Shown here one piece after another: positions 33,454-42,668 of a stretch of 64,000 nucleotides of DNA; the first letter of the stretch is position 1, and every line of letters begins with the position of its first letter. The position numbers and the translations under genes are program-made. The notes beneath the pieces were generated by a model that saw only the letters and a list, made by a program, of their open reading frames with translations, had not been told where the DNA came from and did no database searches. This stretch comes from Myxococcota bacterium (GTDB lineage: Bacteria; Myxococcota; UBA727; JABDBI01), in the NCBI GenBank assembly GCA_040387835.1, contig JAZKCZ010000001.1, forward strand, positions 263,444 through 327,443, in the 5' to 3' direction.

Positions 33454-34597
33454 TCGCTACGCTTCGGATCCATGCTCTGGTGTGTACTCCGAAATTTTGC
33501 ATTAACTTTGTTAGGTCTAGATTATCTGACATATCGTGTGACTGACTGGTTAAGTTATTTCGGACGTATGAATGTGTATAGCGCAATGATTCAGGTGCCT
33601 TTTGCTGCAAGGCTTGCCCCAGCGGGCTCACCCTCCCTGCAAAGATTTGCAGCATTTCTTCATGAGCTTTGTGTTCTAAAGCCAAATGTTCGTCGCTTGC
33701 TCGAGTCACTAAATGATTTTTCGGCCCTTCAATGCCGAGTTTGTCTAAGATGCCATAAGCAATTAACCTGGCGGTATTAACGCCAGGTAGCAGCGTTGCA
33801 TGGTAAGGCTGCGTCAAATCTTGGATATAGTGCGCCCCCCAGCCGGCAAAACGCCAACCCCAATAAGGATGCCCCGTTTGAAATGCAAAGCGTGACAGCG
33901 TGTAATACATATGGATCCGATACTCAGGATAAGTGCGCAGAAGGCTCGGCGCAACTTGATACATCAAAGACCATTCGTGAAAAAATCCCATATGAAAAGG
34001 CGCTTGGCTTGAAAACTCCAATTTGGGATTGCCAAAAGGCTGGGGTCCAAATTGGTAGCTTTGCGCATAGGGCGTGCCGCTATCTGCCCATAGACCTAGG
34101 TCTAGGCCATAATCTGGCTCATCGACGGCCGAGATAAATACTTGAGCCGCCTTAACACCGTTTTTTTTGCTTAGCGGCGCGAAGCGGCGATTTGATTTAG
34201 ATAACGAGTTAGGTACCAGTGAAATACGGTCGATGGGCACGAGCGCTTTGCTTGAAACTTCATTCGGCAAAATCTGACGATATAGCTCTAACGGGACTGA
34301 AGGATTCACCCTAATGGTCATTAAAAAGAGATTTTTGAGTGTCTGGCCGTCTGAGGCCTCGTCGGTGAATCGAAGAGGCTCTGGGCGTGCAGGGTAGCCT
34401 GAAACATGTTGCCTTGCCCATCGCTCTTCCTCGTTCAGCACGGCCAACAATCCAGAAGCTTGTGCTTTCAAAAAACTTTCTAAAGGCTCCGGCATGACGT
34501 TTGCATTTAGCTCGGGCATCTTTTGAATCGCCAGGGCTGTCGGTAACGCGTGATTTTCCCAAGCCAGCAACTCTACACATAGGAGCACAGGAATCAT
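33446..34597 (-). CDS. secreted zinc hydrolase of phospholipase C/P1 nuclease-like fold (predicted)
   Basis: From ATG 34597, preceded by AGGAAG at good spacing, the protein has 383 residues. The signal peptide MIPVLLCVELLA would leave a mature N-terminus beginning WENHAL. In zinc-dependent phospholipase C and S1/P1 nucleases the N-terminal Trp and a nearby His bind zinc. Further His/Asp ligands are available in WGAHYIQDLTQPYHATL and ASDEHLALEHKAHEEM, with the H-x-x-x-D...H spacing seen in that superfamily. The substrate is open (phospholipid or nucleic acid). Divergent from copper amine oxidase with 4 bp between the starts. Confidence 0.55.
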   Translation of the reverse strand: MIPVLLCVELLAWENHALPTALAIQKMPELNANVMPEPLESFLKAQASGLLAVLNEEERWARQHVSGYPARPEPLRFTDEASDGQTLKNLFLMTIRVNPSVPLELYRQILPNEVSSKALVPIDRISLVPNSLSKSNRRFAPLSKKNGVKAAQVFISAVDEPDYGLDLGLWADSGTPYAQSYQFGPQPFGNPKLEFSSQAPFHMGFFHEWSLMYQVAPSLLRTYPEYRIHMYYTLSRFAFQTGHPYWGWRFAGWGAHYIQDLTQPYHATLLPGVNTARLIAYGILDKLGIEGPKNHLVTRASDEHLALEHKAHEEMLQIFAGRVSPLGQALQQKAPESLRYTHSYVRNNLTSQSHDMSDNLDLTKLMQNFGVHTRAWIRSVAIN

Positions 34598-34601
34598 CGC
34601 A

Positions 34602-36605
34602 ATGATCTTCCTGTTAATAGGGGCTATGGCATTAAAAATTTGGCACCTCGGCTGGGCAATGGTTTTGTTAAGTATCTCCTGTAGCAACGCGAAGGTTGCG
34701 CAAAAACCCGAAAATAGTTTTAGCTATAGCCTGGCATCGGTCTCAAACCACGCATTGGATCCATTGTCGGAGCAGGAGCTGCAAACCGCGGTGACTATTT
34801 TGAAGACCGCCGGTTATTTGGGCGATGGTTGGTATCTACAAACGCTTAGTAATGCCGAGCCCGAAAAGATTGATGGTGTTTATCCAGCCTACGACGCTGC
34901 TTCAAGAAAAGCCTATGCAGTTGTTTTACATCATGCGCGCAATGAACGTTATGAATTGCTGGTCGATTTGGCGTCAGGCGCGATTGCTAAAAAGACACCG
35001 ATAAAAGGCCAACCTCCGGTCATGGATGTCGAATATGGCATTGTTGAGACCGCCATCAAAAACCACCCCGAGTGGCAGCAAGCTATGACCGCACGCGGTA
35101 TTATAAATTGGGACGATGTCTACGTCGATACCTGGGGGCCAGGCGATTTGACTGGCGTTAATGTGGACACGGCCCATCGAATCTTGCGCTCGAGCTTTTA
35201 TTTACAGGAAGATAGCAGCAATCCTTATGCTAGACCAATCGAAGGCGTCGCGACGATTTATGATGCGACCATTGGTCAAATAGTTAAAGTAATTGATATG
35301 GGAATACAGCCAATATCCAAAAATAAAAGGAGTTTTCCGTATAACAAGATGGTCGACAAGCCGCGAGCACTGGATTGCTTGCCGGATCAGTTTCCCTTTA
35401 TTGTTAAAGATAATCACGAAGTACACTGGAAGAACTGGCGCTTCAAATTTCAGCTTCATCCGCGTGAAGGACTCGTTCTTTATGAAGTCGGTCTAATGGA
35501 AAACGGCCGATTTCGACCGATTTTAGATAGAGCCTCTCTGTCTGAAATGGTTGTGCCTTACTCCGATCCTGGGACCAATTGGTATTGGCGAGCTGCCTTT
35601 GACGAAGGAGATTACGGACTCGGTATTTATGCGAATCCATTAGTGCCAGACGTACATTATCCGCCAGGTGGCCAGGTTTTTGACGCGACTTTCGTGGACA
35701 ACGAAGGCAACCTAGATAAACGCGCCAATGTGGTAGCGATTTACGAACGCAGCGCCGGATTGTTATGGTCTCATTGGAACGCTGACGCCAAGCATATGTA
35801 TGCGCGCAGTTCTAAAGAACTGGTAGTTTCTGTCGTGTTCACCATTGGTAATTACGATTACGGTCTGAATTGGATTTTCAAAGAAAATGGCGCCATCAGT
35901 GTTCAGGCTATTTTGACCGGCATTTTGCTCACCAAAGGGCATCAACAAAATGAATGCGGTCGTTGCAAAACTTTGAACCGGGCTGACCAATTTGGCATGT
36001 TAATCGACCAAAACCTGATTGCTACCGCGCACCAGCATTTCTTCAACTTCAGATTAGATTTTGCAGTGGATGGACCAAAAAATAGCATTGCTGAAATTGC
36101 GCTCGACAGCGCTGGCGAAGATATGGCGAACCCTTACGGCAATGTGTTTCTGATTAATGAGCTGCAGCTAAAGACCGAAAAAGAAGCGCTCAGAAACCCT
36201 GATGGTCGCCGCGCAAAACATTGGTGGATTTATAACCCCAATCAAAAGAGCGAGCTTGGGCATTATGCAGGGTATATGCTTGATCCTGGCGAGGCCGGCG
36301 GCTATTTTGGCGCACCTGACTCGATGGTATTAAAAGCGGCGCCGTTTTTAAACCACGCGCTGCATGTGACAGAGTATCGCCCAGAAGAAATGCATGCCGC
36401 TGGGGATTTCCCGAGTCAGAATGAAGGCGAAGGTTTGCCGACTTGGGTAAATGCCCGCAATGAGTCGATTGTGAATAAGGATTTGGTGGTGTGGTACACC
36501 TTAGGCGTAACGCATTTGCCGGTCTTAGAAGACTGGCCAATTATGCCAAGGCATCAAGCTGGATTTACGTTGAAGCCGATGAACTTTTTAAACGAAGCGC
36601 CTTAA
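34602..36605 (+). CDS. secreted copper amine oxidase
   Basis: A 667-residue primary-amine oxidase with an N-terminal leader that looks like a lipoprotein or anchor sequence (MVLLSISCSNA, Cys at about 28). T414-I-G-N-Y418-D-Y is the site where the Tyr becomes the topaquinone cofactor. FDEGDYGLG contains the catalytic base Asp, AHQHFFNFRLD gives two copper His ligands, and the C-terminal THLPVLEDWPIMP is also conserved. It oxidises primary amines to aldehydes with release of ammonia and H2O2. A putative AGGA ribosome binding site precedes ATG 34602. Confidence 0.93.
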   Translation: MIFLLIGAMALKIWHLGWAMVLLSISCSNAKVAQKPENSFSYSLASVSNHALDPLSEQELQTAVTILKTAGYLGDGWYLQTLSNAEPEKIDGVYPAYDAASRKAYAVVLHHARNERYELLVDLASGAIAKKTPIKGQPPVMDVEYGIVETAIKNHPEWQQAMTARGIINWDDVYVDTWGPGDLTGVNVDTAHRILRSSFYLQEDSSNPYARPIEGVATIYDATIGQIVKVIDMGIQPISKNKRSFPYNKMVDKPRALDCLPDQFPFIVKDNHEVHWKNWRFKFQLHPREGLVLYEVGLMENGRFRPILDRASLSEMVVPYSDPGTNWYWRAAFDEGDYGLGIYANPLVPDVHYPPGGQVFDATFVDNEGNLDKRANVVAIYERSAGLLWSHWNADAKHMYARSSKELVVSVVFTIGNYDYGLNWIFKENGAISVQAILTGILLTKGHQQNECGRCKTLNRADQFGMLIDQNLIATAHQHFFNFRLDFAVDGPKNSIAEIALDSAGEDMANPYGNVFLINELQLKTEKEALRNPDGRRAKHWWIYNPNQKSELGHYAGYMLDPGEAGGYFGAPDSMVLKAAPFLNHALHVTEYRPEEMHAAGDFPSQNEGEGLPTWVNARNESIVNKDLVVWYTLGVTHLPVLEDWPIMPRHQAGFTLKPMNFLNEAP

Positions 36606-36661
36606 CCCTCTCCCGATTTTGACAAGTCAAAATCTCCCTCTCCCACTTGCGTGAGAGAGGG
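36606..36661. repeat. double-hairpin palindromic repeat between convergent genes
   Basis: GATTTTGAC (36615-36623) pairs perfectly with GTCAAAATC (36626-36634). CCCTCTCCCAC (36636-36646) pairs with GTGAGAGAGGG (36651-36661) with one mismatch. The CCCTCTCC cores resemble the element inside truB (61135-61229), so the two may belong to one dispersed family. Lying between the copper amine oxidase and lon stops, it could also work as a bidirectional terminator. Confidence 0.55.
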
Positions 36662-36669
36662 TAGAACAC

Positions 36670-39087
36670 CTACGCTTCGGGTTGAGCGATAATTTGGACT
36701 TTGGATTCTTTTTCTTTGTCTTTCTCTTTAGCCAGCACGAATGCCAGGACTTCTTCGACTTTCTTCACGAAAATAAACTTGATATCCGATTTAACGTTCG
36801 CAGGAATATCCACCAAGTCTTTCTCGCATCTGGCGGGCATAATGATGTTCTTAATGCCAGCACGGTGAGCCGCCAGAACTTTTTCTTTGATGCCACCCAC
36901 AGGCAACACCAAACCGCGCAGAGTGACTTCCCCAGTCATGGCTGTGTCCGAGCGAGTCTTCCTGCCTGTCAGGAGGGAGATAAGCGCGGTGATAATCGTT
37001 ACACCAGCTGATGGGCCATCTTTAGGAATTGCGCCAGCGGGGAAGTGCACGTGAACGTCTGTTTTCTCGAGAAAATGTTCATCGATTTTGCCAGCCAAGC
37101 CGAAATCCATGGCGTGGCTTCTGATCCAGCTGAGCGCCGTTTGAGCGGACTCTTTCATTACATCGCCCAATTGGCCGGTTAAGATGAGCGAGCCTTTACC
37201 GCCCATGCGGCTTGCTTCGATAAACAATAAATCCCCGCCAGCAGCGGTCCAGGCAAGACCTGTGGCCACACCGGGGACGGAAGTTCTTTCGGCGATTTCG
37301 TTGTAGTACTTCTCAGCGCCCAGGATCTTCTCCAGCTTTTCGCCAGTGATGACTTGTTTATCCACGTCTTTGTTGCCGACTACCTCCACAGCAACGGAGC
37401 GGCAAACAGCGGCAATTTCCCGCTCTAAGTTACGCACGCCCGCTTCACGGGTGTAATTCATGGCGATTTGTAGGATGGTCTTTTCGGGAATTTCGATCTT
37501 GTCTGTCGAAATGCCGTGCTCCAGCATTTGCTTGGGGATTAGATGCGTTCTAGCAATCGCTAGCTTTTCTTCGAAGGTATAGCCAGGTAGCTCGATGACT
37601 TCCATGCGGTCTTTTAAAGCCGCAGGAATGGGCTCGCCCTGGTTAGCCGTCGCGATGAATAGCACCTTCGATAGATCGAAGGGTACGTCTAAGTAGTGGT
37701 CGCTGAACGTATTATTCTGTTCGGGGTCTAGCACTTCGAGCAGAGCCGATGCCGGGTCACCTCTGAAGTCGTGACCTAGCTTGTCGATTTCATCGAGCAG
37801 AAATACCGGATTGTTCGTACCGGCCTTTTTCATGCCTTGGACGATGCGGCCGGGGAGGGCGCCAATGTAGGTACGGCGGTGGCCCCTGATTTCGGCCTCG
37901 TCTCTCACGCCGCCTAAGGAGATTCGGTGGAACTTGCGGCCCAAAGCTGTCGCAATGGAGCGACCCAAGGAAGTTTTACCGACGCCTGGAGGGCCGATGA
38001 AGCAAAGGATCGGGCCTTTCATGTCGTTTTTGAGCTTGCGGACGGCTAGATACTCGATAATGCGCTTTTTGATTTTATCGAGGCCGTAATGGTCCGCATC
38101 GAGCGTCGCTCTGGCGTGCTCTAAATCGAGATTGTCTTTGCTGCTTTTCTTCCAAGGAAGCTCGGCAAGCCATTCAAGATATGTTCTGGCAACGGTGTAC
38201 TCAGCTTGATTGGGCTGCATGTTGCGCATGCGTTTAAGTTCGCGCTTCGAAGCTTTTTCGGCGTCTTCTGGCAGTTCAGCGGCTTTTAGGCGCTTTTCCA
38301 GCTCTTCGAGGCCAGACTCGTCATCTTCTTTGTCGCCCAATTCTTCTTTAATGGCTTTGAGCTGTTGGCGTAAATAATATTCACGCTGGGTCTTGCTCAT
38401 TTCGCCTTTAACTTGGGAGTTAATCTTATTTGAAAGCTTAAGGACTTCGAATTGGCGATTGAGCAGCTCCAACACTTTGGTTAGGCGCTTAGGCAATACC
38501 ACAGCTTCTAGGACTTCTTGTTTTTCTTCGATGGTGGCGTCGATGTTGGCGGTGATGAGGTCTGCTAAGTGCCCTGGCGCCGTGATAGAGTCGAGCAGTT
38601 GCTTAGCCATCACTGGGATTTCGGGAAGCAAATCAATGACTTCACGCGCGGTATTACGAAGGTTTAATGACAGCGCTTCGATTTCAACATCAGAAGTGCC
38701 TTCATCGGGCAGGGGGGTGATTTTGGCAGTGAAAAATGGCTCATGCTGGGTGTATTCTTCGATGCGAAAGCGCGCGAGACCTTCTACGACAATGTTAAAG
38801 CCATCTTTACCTGTACGCGCCAATTTGATGATGCGGGCCACAGTGCCGATGGTGTAGAGATCGTCCGAAGTCGGGTCGTCGATTTCTGGAGCGCGCTGCG
38901 TGACGATTCCCAAAAGGCTTTTTTCTTGGGTTGCTTCTTCGATCAACCGGATGGTTTTGTTGCGCCCAATGGTGAGCGGCATGACCGCCCCGGGAAAAAA
39001 CACACTATTTCTTAAAGGTAAAATAGGAAGTTCAGTCGGCAAAGAGATGACTTTGGGGCCTTCAGGCCCTACTTTTGGAGACGTCAT
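36670..39087 (-). CDS. lon: ATP-dependent protease Lon
   Basis: An 805-residue Lon protease. The N-terminal substrate-binding domain ([19 protein letters not shown]) is followed by a coiled-coil region, an AAA+ domain with Walker [10 protein letters not shown] (about 364) and Walker [12 protein letters not shown], and a protease domain with catalytic Ser in KDGPSAGV (about 692) and Lys in [10 protein letters not shown] (about 733). It degrades misfolded and regulatory proteins. A promoter with TATAAT only 8 bases before the ATG suggests a leaderless mRNA. Confidence 0.97.
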   Translation of the reverse strand: MTSPKVGPEGPKVISLPTELPILPLRNSVFFPGAVMPLTIGRNKTIRLIEEATQEKSLLGIVTQRAPEIDDPTSDDLYTIGTVARIIKLARTGKDGFNIVVEGLARFRIEEYTQHEPFFTAKITPLPDEGTSDVEIEALSLNLRNTAREVIDLLPEIPVMAKQLLDSITAPGHLADLITANIDATIEEKQEVLEAVVLPKRLTKVLELLNRQFEVLKLSNKINSQVKGEMSKTQREYYLRQQLKAIKEELGDKEDDESGLEELEKRLKAAELPEDAEKASKRELKRMRNMQPNQAEYTVARTYLEWLAELPWKKSSKDNLDLEHARATLDADHYGLDKIKKRIIEYLAVRKLKNDMKGPILCFIGPPGVGKTSLGRSIATALGRKFHRISLGGVRDEAEIRGHRRTYIGALPGRIVQGMKKAGTNNPVFLLDEIDKLGHDFRGDPASALLEVLDPEQNNTFSDHYLDVPFDLSKVLFIATANQGEPIPAALKDRMEVIELPGYTFEEKLAIARTHLIPKQMLEHGISTDKIEIPEKTILQIAMNYTREAGVRNLEREIAAVCRSVAVEVVGNKDVDKQVITGEKLEKILGAEKYYNEIAERTSVPGVATGLAWTAAGGDLLFIEASRMGGKGSLILTGQLGDVMKESAQTALSWIRSHAMDFGLAGKIDEHFLEKTDVHVHFPAGAIPKDGPSAGVTIITALISLLTGRKTRSDTAMTGEVTLRGLVLPVGGIKEKVLAAHRAGIKNIIMPARCEKDLVDIPANVKSDIKFIFVKKVEEVLAFVLAKEKDKEKESKVQIIAQPEA

Positions 39088-39095
39088 GGAGAAAG

Positions 39096-39123
39096 ATTAT
39101 AATGGCAGGTGAGAATAAGGCAA
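39096..39123 (-). promoter_or_regulatory. lon promoter, probably leaderless transcript
   Basis: On the minus strand a TTGCCT box (39123-39118) and a perfect TATAAT (39101-39096) are spaced by 16 bp. The lon ATG begins at 39087, eight bases after the -10 box, where transcription would normally start. No Shine-Dalgarno fits in that gap, so lon would be translated from a leaderless message. A heat-shock (sigma32) promoter was not recognised. Confidence 0.5.
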
Positions 39124-39147
39124 GCTCAACAATTGTTTTAGTTTTCA

Positions 39148-39837
39148 ATGGCATTCTCAAGGCGATGGATTTTATTCCTCGTTTTACTCCAATTTAGACC
39201 CGGCTTTGCTTATCAATTGAAGCAACTGTATTGGGATATGAATGTCATTGAGCTGTCTTATACGCAGCATCAAATTGAAAAGCCTTTAAAAGAAGCCATG
39301 GCTCTTTGGAATGCGGTGCCCTGTAATGCGTTTAAGCTTCGCATTCAGCAAAATAGCCATCACCATGTCTCCATCAAAAAACGGGGCGATTGGCCGCACG
39401 AGCCCAATGCCTTAGGAATGACCATCTACACTTATATAGGCGTTCCTGCATTTATTGAAAATATTCAAATCGAGATAAACCATGCCGGCAGGCCTTGGTC
39501 GGCTACGGATTATCGAAACGTATTAGCCCACGAGTTAGGTCATGCCTTGGGTTTGGATCATTCGGCAGATGAGAACTCAATCATGAACGCTTTTGGCCGC
39601 TTAGGCCTAGGCGACCGGGAGTTAAGCGCCGATGATATCGCCGGGGTATGTGCGTTAGCGCCGCAAAAGCGTCAGGGAAAAGGCTCGGGATTGAAACAAA
39701 CCCGAACCTCGCATGAAACAGGTTGTCAGCAGACCAAAGCATCCACTGACTACGCGCTATTCGCAGCACTGATGCTTATTCTGCGGGCAGTTGTTGGACG
39801 GCGCGCAAAGCCTCGTCGATATGTCGATGCGGCATAA
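39148..39837 (+). CDS. matrixin-type metalloprotease with MYXO-CTERM-like tail
   Basis: A 229-residue secreted metalloprotease with signal peptide (MAFSRRWILFLVLLQFRPGFA). The zinc site AHELGHALGLDHS fits HExxHxxGxxH at about 130-142, followed by the Met-turn ENSIMNAF. The C-terminus has a Cys (ETGC), a hydrophobic segment (YALFAALMLILRAVV) and an Arg cluster (GRRAKPRR), the layout of MYXO-CTERM sorting signals in Myxococcota, though not a perfect match. It overlaps convergent bcp by about 60 bp, and that overlap encodes the tail. Confidence 0.82.
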   Translation: MAFSRRWILFLVLLQFRPGFAYQLKQLYWDMNVIELSYTQHQIEKPLKEAMALWNAVPCNAFKLRIQQNSHHHVSIKKRGDWPHEPNALGMTIYTYIGVPAFIENIQIEINHAGRPWSATDYRNVLAHELGHALGLDHSADENSIMNAFGRLGLGDRELSADDIAGVCALAPQKRQGKGSGLKQTRTSHETGCQQTKASTDYALFAALMLILRAVVGRRAKPRRYVDAA

Positions 39838-40237
39838 GTTGAGATGAAAAAGCCAGTCTAATAATGCCGTCGCGGTCAATCACAAAGGTCGCTCGATCTT
39901 TTATCAGCCCAAAAAGCTTAGCCTTTAACCCATACTGTTTGGCGACAGCGCCATTCGTGTCAGCAAGCAAAGGGAAGGGCAGATTGTGCTTTGCACCGAA
40001 ATCTTGATGAGATGCTTCAGAATCGCTGCTGATGCCTAAAATTTCTGCCTGGTATGCCTTAAAGCCCACATAGTTGTCCCTGAATGAGCAGGCTTCTGCC
40101 GTGCAACCAGACGTATTATCTTTTGGGTAGAAAAACAAAACGACTGTTTTTTTTCCTAGAAAGGAACTAAGCTGGACAAGATTTCCTTTGGAATCGTTTA
40201 AGGCGAAGTTAGGCGCTTTAGTCATGGGTTTAAGCAT
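39776..40237 (-). CDS. bcp: thioredoxin-dependent peroxiredoxin (Bcp/PrxQ)
   Basis: A 153-residue peroxiredoxin with the PrxQ pair NTSGCTAEACSF, giving peroxidatic Cys45 and resolving Cys50 five residues later. FFYPKDNT and LLADTNGAVAKQYGL are further family motifs. It reduces peroxides with electrons from thioredoxin. The ATG at 40237 abuts the ATG of uppP in a CATATG; a second ATG four codons in (40225) is an alternative start. Confidence 0.94.
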   Translation of the reverse strand: MLKPMTKAPNFALNDSKGNLVQLSSFLGKKTVVLFFYPKDNTSGCTAEACSFRDNYVGFKAYQAEILGISSDSEASHQDFGAKHNLPFPLLADTNGAVAKQYGLKAKLFGLIKDRATFVIDRDGIIRLAFSSQLMPHRHIDEALRAVQQLPAE

Positions 40238-41047
40238 ATGGATTTGATTAGGGCCTCAATTTTAGGCATTGTGCAAGGCTTAACAGAATATTTGCCAGTG
40301 TCCTCGAGCGCGCACCTTGCTTTGGTGCCAAAAATACTGGGTTGGGATATCCCAGAAAACGAAGCGGTTGTTTTTAATATTTTGGTACAGATGGGAACGC
40401 TCGTGGGCGTAGTCTCTTATTTTGCTAAAGATTTAAAAGCGATTGCCCACGCAATGATTAAAGATATGCTGGCTGGTCAGCCATTTAAAACCGCTGATTC
40501 GCGTATGGGATGGTACTTGGGCGTCGCGACAATACCGGCGGGCGTTGCCGGTCTTTTGGTGAAGCCATATATTAAGGAATGGTTTCATTCCACGCGAATG
40601 ATTTTCGCATTTCTTTTGGTAACCGCCGCAATTCTCTGCGTTGGCGAGCTTTTAGCCCGGGGTAAAAGAACTCAGATTCGGCTAGTCGACGCAATCTTAA
40701 TAGGCTGCGCTCAAATACTTGCTTTAATGCCAGGCATTAGCCGATCCGGCTCGACCATCTCTATGGGCGTGGCGCTACAGCTCTCGAAGGCGGCTGCAGC
40801 GCGGTTTTCTTTTTTGATGTCGATTCCAGTGATGCTCGGCGCGGGTATATTGGCTTCGCGCGATTTGGTGGCGGCACCGCAGATCCTGCACGAGATGCTG
40901 GCACCAATTCTTGTGGGTGCATTGGTGGCCGGCGTCGTCGGATATTTGGTGATTGGCTGGTTCTTGAAATTTCTTACAGAACACAGTCTGCTGTGGTTTG
41001 CCGCATATTGTGGGCTGGTGGGCATTACCGGACTGGCGTTGTGCTGA
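40238..41047 (+). CDS. uppP: undecaprenyl-diphosphatase UppP
   Basis: A 269-residue polytopic enzyme with the family motifs GIVQGLTEYLPVSSSAHL (about 10-27) and MPGISRSGSTIS (about 165-176) that form the active site. It recycles undecaprenyl diphosphate to the monophosphate for cell-wall synthesis and can give bacitracin resistance. Its start touches that of bcp on the other strand. Confidence 0.95.
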   Translation: MDLIRASILGIVQGLTEYLPVSSSAHLALVPKILGWDIPENEAVVFNILVQMGTLVGVVSYFAKDLKAIAHAMIKDMLAGQPFKTADSRMGWYLGVATIPAGVAGLLVKPYIKEWFHSTRMIFAFLLVTAAILCVGELLARGKRTQIRLVDAILIGCAQILALMPGISRSGSTISMGVALQLSKAAAARFSFLMSIPVMLGAGILASRDLVAAPQILHEMLAPILVGALVAGVVGYLVIGWFLKFLTEHSLLWFAAYCGLVGITGLALC

Positions 41048-41131
41048 TTGTCCCATAATCAATATTATGTAAACCAGATAAGTGATTTGACTACCTTGTT
41101 TTTATGCACTCGCCCGTGATAGCTTAACAGA

Positions 41132-41482
41132 ATGAGCGTTATGAGTAATAATAGCGGCAAACGCAAAGTCGAAGTTTCATTATTGGGACAGCGTTTTCAA
41201 TTGCGTTCCGACAAGTCTGACGAATACCTACAAGGCCTGGCAAATTTTGTCGCCACGAAATTGGAAGAGATCCGCAAAGCGTCTAGAATCGCTTCGTCGC
41301 ATCATATTGGCATGTTGCTATCCCTTAACTTGGCCGACCAGTTGTTTGAAAAAGAACAAGAGCTGGAGCGCTTAAAAAACAGCTTGGAATCCAGAGCTGA
41401 AGAAGCTCTAAGAGAAGTTCAAAATGTTTTAGCGATGCTTCCTGAAAGCGCGCCAACCGAAGTTCGGGATGACGAAGTTTAA
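41132..41482 (+). CDS. zapA: cell division protein ZapA
   Basis: A 116-residue protein with the ZapA core (KVEVSLLGQRFQLRSDKSDE, YLQGLANFVATKLEEI) and a long C-terminal coiled coil (LFEKEQELERLKNSLESRAEEAL). ZapA binds and bundles FtsZ at the division ring. In many proteobacteria it is followed by 6S RNA and 5-formyl-THF cyclo-ligase. Here that cyclo-ligase gene lies 5.6 kb away beyond a block of Cys-rich lipoproteins, and no 6S RNA fits between. Confidence 0.88.
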   Translation: MSVMSNNSGKRKVEVSLLGQRFQLRSDKSDEYLQGLANFVATKLEEIRKASRIASSHHIGMLLSLNLADQLFEKEQELERLKNSLESRAEEALREVQNVLAMLPESAPTEVRDDEV

Positions 41483-42660
41483 CGTTCCTTACACACGATT
41501 CCATACTGCTGAGTGGCATCGACAGGAATCTGAACTTCGGGCTTAAATGGCTGTGTTTTTTTACTACCACAGTTATTAGAAAGACATTTAAATTCTCCGG
41601 TATAAGTACCTATAAGAAAATCGGTCCAGCACGTTATCATCCATTCAAAGCCAGTTATACTAGTAGGACGGCAGGCAGCGTTTCCGGTTGGACCATAAAC
41701 ATAGTTGTTCGGCTTTGGATTAGACGTCGAATCACCTGGTGCGAAAAACACTACTGACTGATACGCTTTTCCTATGCAAGGCGACAGGTCAACGGAGTCA
41801 AAATATGCGATAGCCCCCAAGCTGCTGTTACTGAGCGACGACCAAGCATTGGTATTGCTAGACGCGGCTTGGTCCCCCCGCGCTGAAGGAGTAGATGGAT
41901 CATAAGAACCGTTAACCTGCCAGTTAGTTGTTGTCGTCTCGAGGTCGCAGAGGGGGTCCCCTTGCCCAGGTATCCAATAAGATGCAGCAGGCTTATCACC
42001 CTGTGTACTGCCCATGCCAGTCCACATGATGGTAGCGTTAGCATGTTTCTGGCCTGTACGGATGGATGGAATTTCCAGCGGTTTTATCTGGTTGGAGTGT
42101 TTGTCAGTAATACTACCTGCAAACCCAATCCCATTCGGTGCAATATAGTTCTTGCTTCCTGTGTCTGTAAATAAACTCAATCGATTTTGTCCCGAACTAC
42201 TTAAAGTGGCAGTGTTATCCGGCATTGCAAGTATTAATGCCGTCCACGCCGCAACATTTCTCATACTTGGGATCTGTGATTGCTGCGCTTGGCTCATACA
42301 CCAATCATCTAATGATGCGTAGCCTTTGGCCATGATGTTATAGATGTAATCTTGGGTATCGGTGCATACACCTGCCGAGCATAGAGCCGACACTCCTGGT
42401 CTAATCGGATCCGTGGCAAACCAATAATATTGTTTGATAGACGAAGGTTGTTTCGCACATAGGCTGTTCTGGCAGCTGTTGTAGGGCGCAGGACAATCTG
42501 CAGCAGCGTTACAGAATCCATCTAACTTGATTTGAAGGTTCTCGCCAATGCAAACGTGGGCTGCGTCACCGACGCATTTGACTGCCAATGTCTCCCTATC
42601 TTCGTTGCCAGAACAACTTATTAAGAACATGGTGAATGATGCCAGTTGCCAAGTTTTCAT
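41479..42660 (-). CDS. Cys-containing lipoprotein, DUF1554/endostatin-like (tentative)
   Basis: From ATG 42660 the protein has 393 residues with a lipoprotein signal peptide (MKTWQLASFTMFLISC). An N-terminal part with several Cys pairs (VKCVGDAAHVC, GFCNAAADC, SCQNSLC) is followed by a larger domain (ASLDDWCMSQAQQSQI, AAWTALILAMPDN) that loosely resembles endostatin/DUF1554 lectin-like folds. Last of three lipoprotein genes on this strand. Its stop overlaps the zapA stop region by 4 bp. The role may be surface display; the domain call is weak. Confidence 0.6.
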   Translation of the reverse strand: MKTWQLASFTMFLISCSGNEDRETLAVKCVGDAAHVCIGENLQIKLDGFCNAAADCPAPYNSCQNSLCAKQPSSIKQYYWFATDPIRPGVSALCSAGVCTDTQDYIYNIMAKGYASLDDWCMSQAQQSQIPSMRNVAAWTALILAMPDNTATLSSSGQNRLSLFTDTGSKNYIAPNGIGFAGSITDKHSNQIKPLEIPSIRTGQKHANATIMWTGMGSTQGDKPAASYWIPGQGDPLCDLETTTTNWQVNGSYDPSTPSARGDQAASSNTNAWSSLSNSSLGAIAYFDSVDLSPCIGKAYQSVVFFAPGDSTSNPKPNNYVYGPTGNAACRPTSITGFEWMITCWTDFLIGTYTGEFKCLSNNCGSKKTQPFKPEVQIPVDATQQYGIVCKER

Positions 42661-42668
42661 AGATTTTC

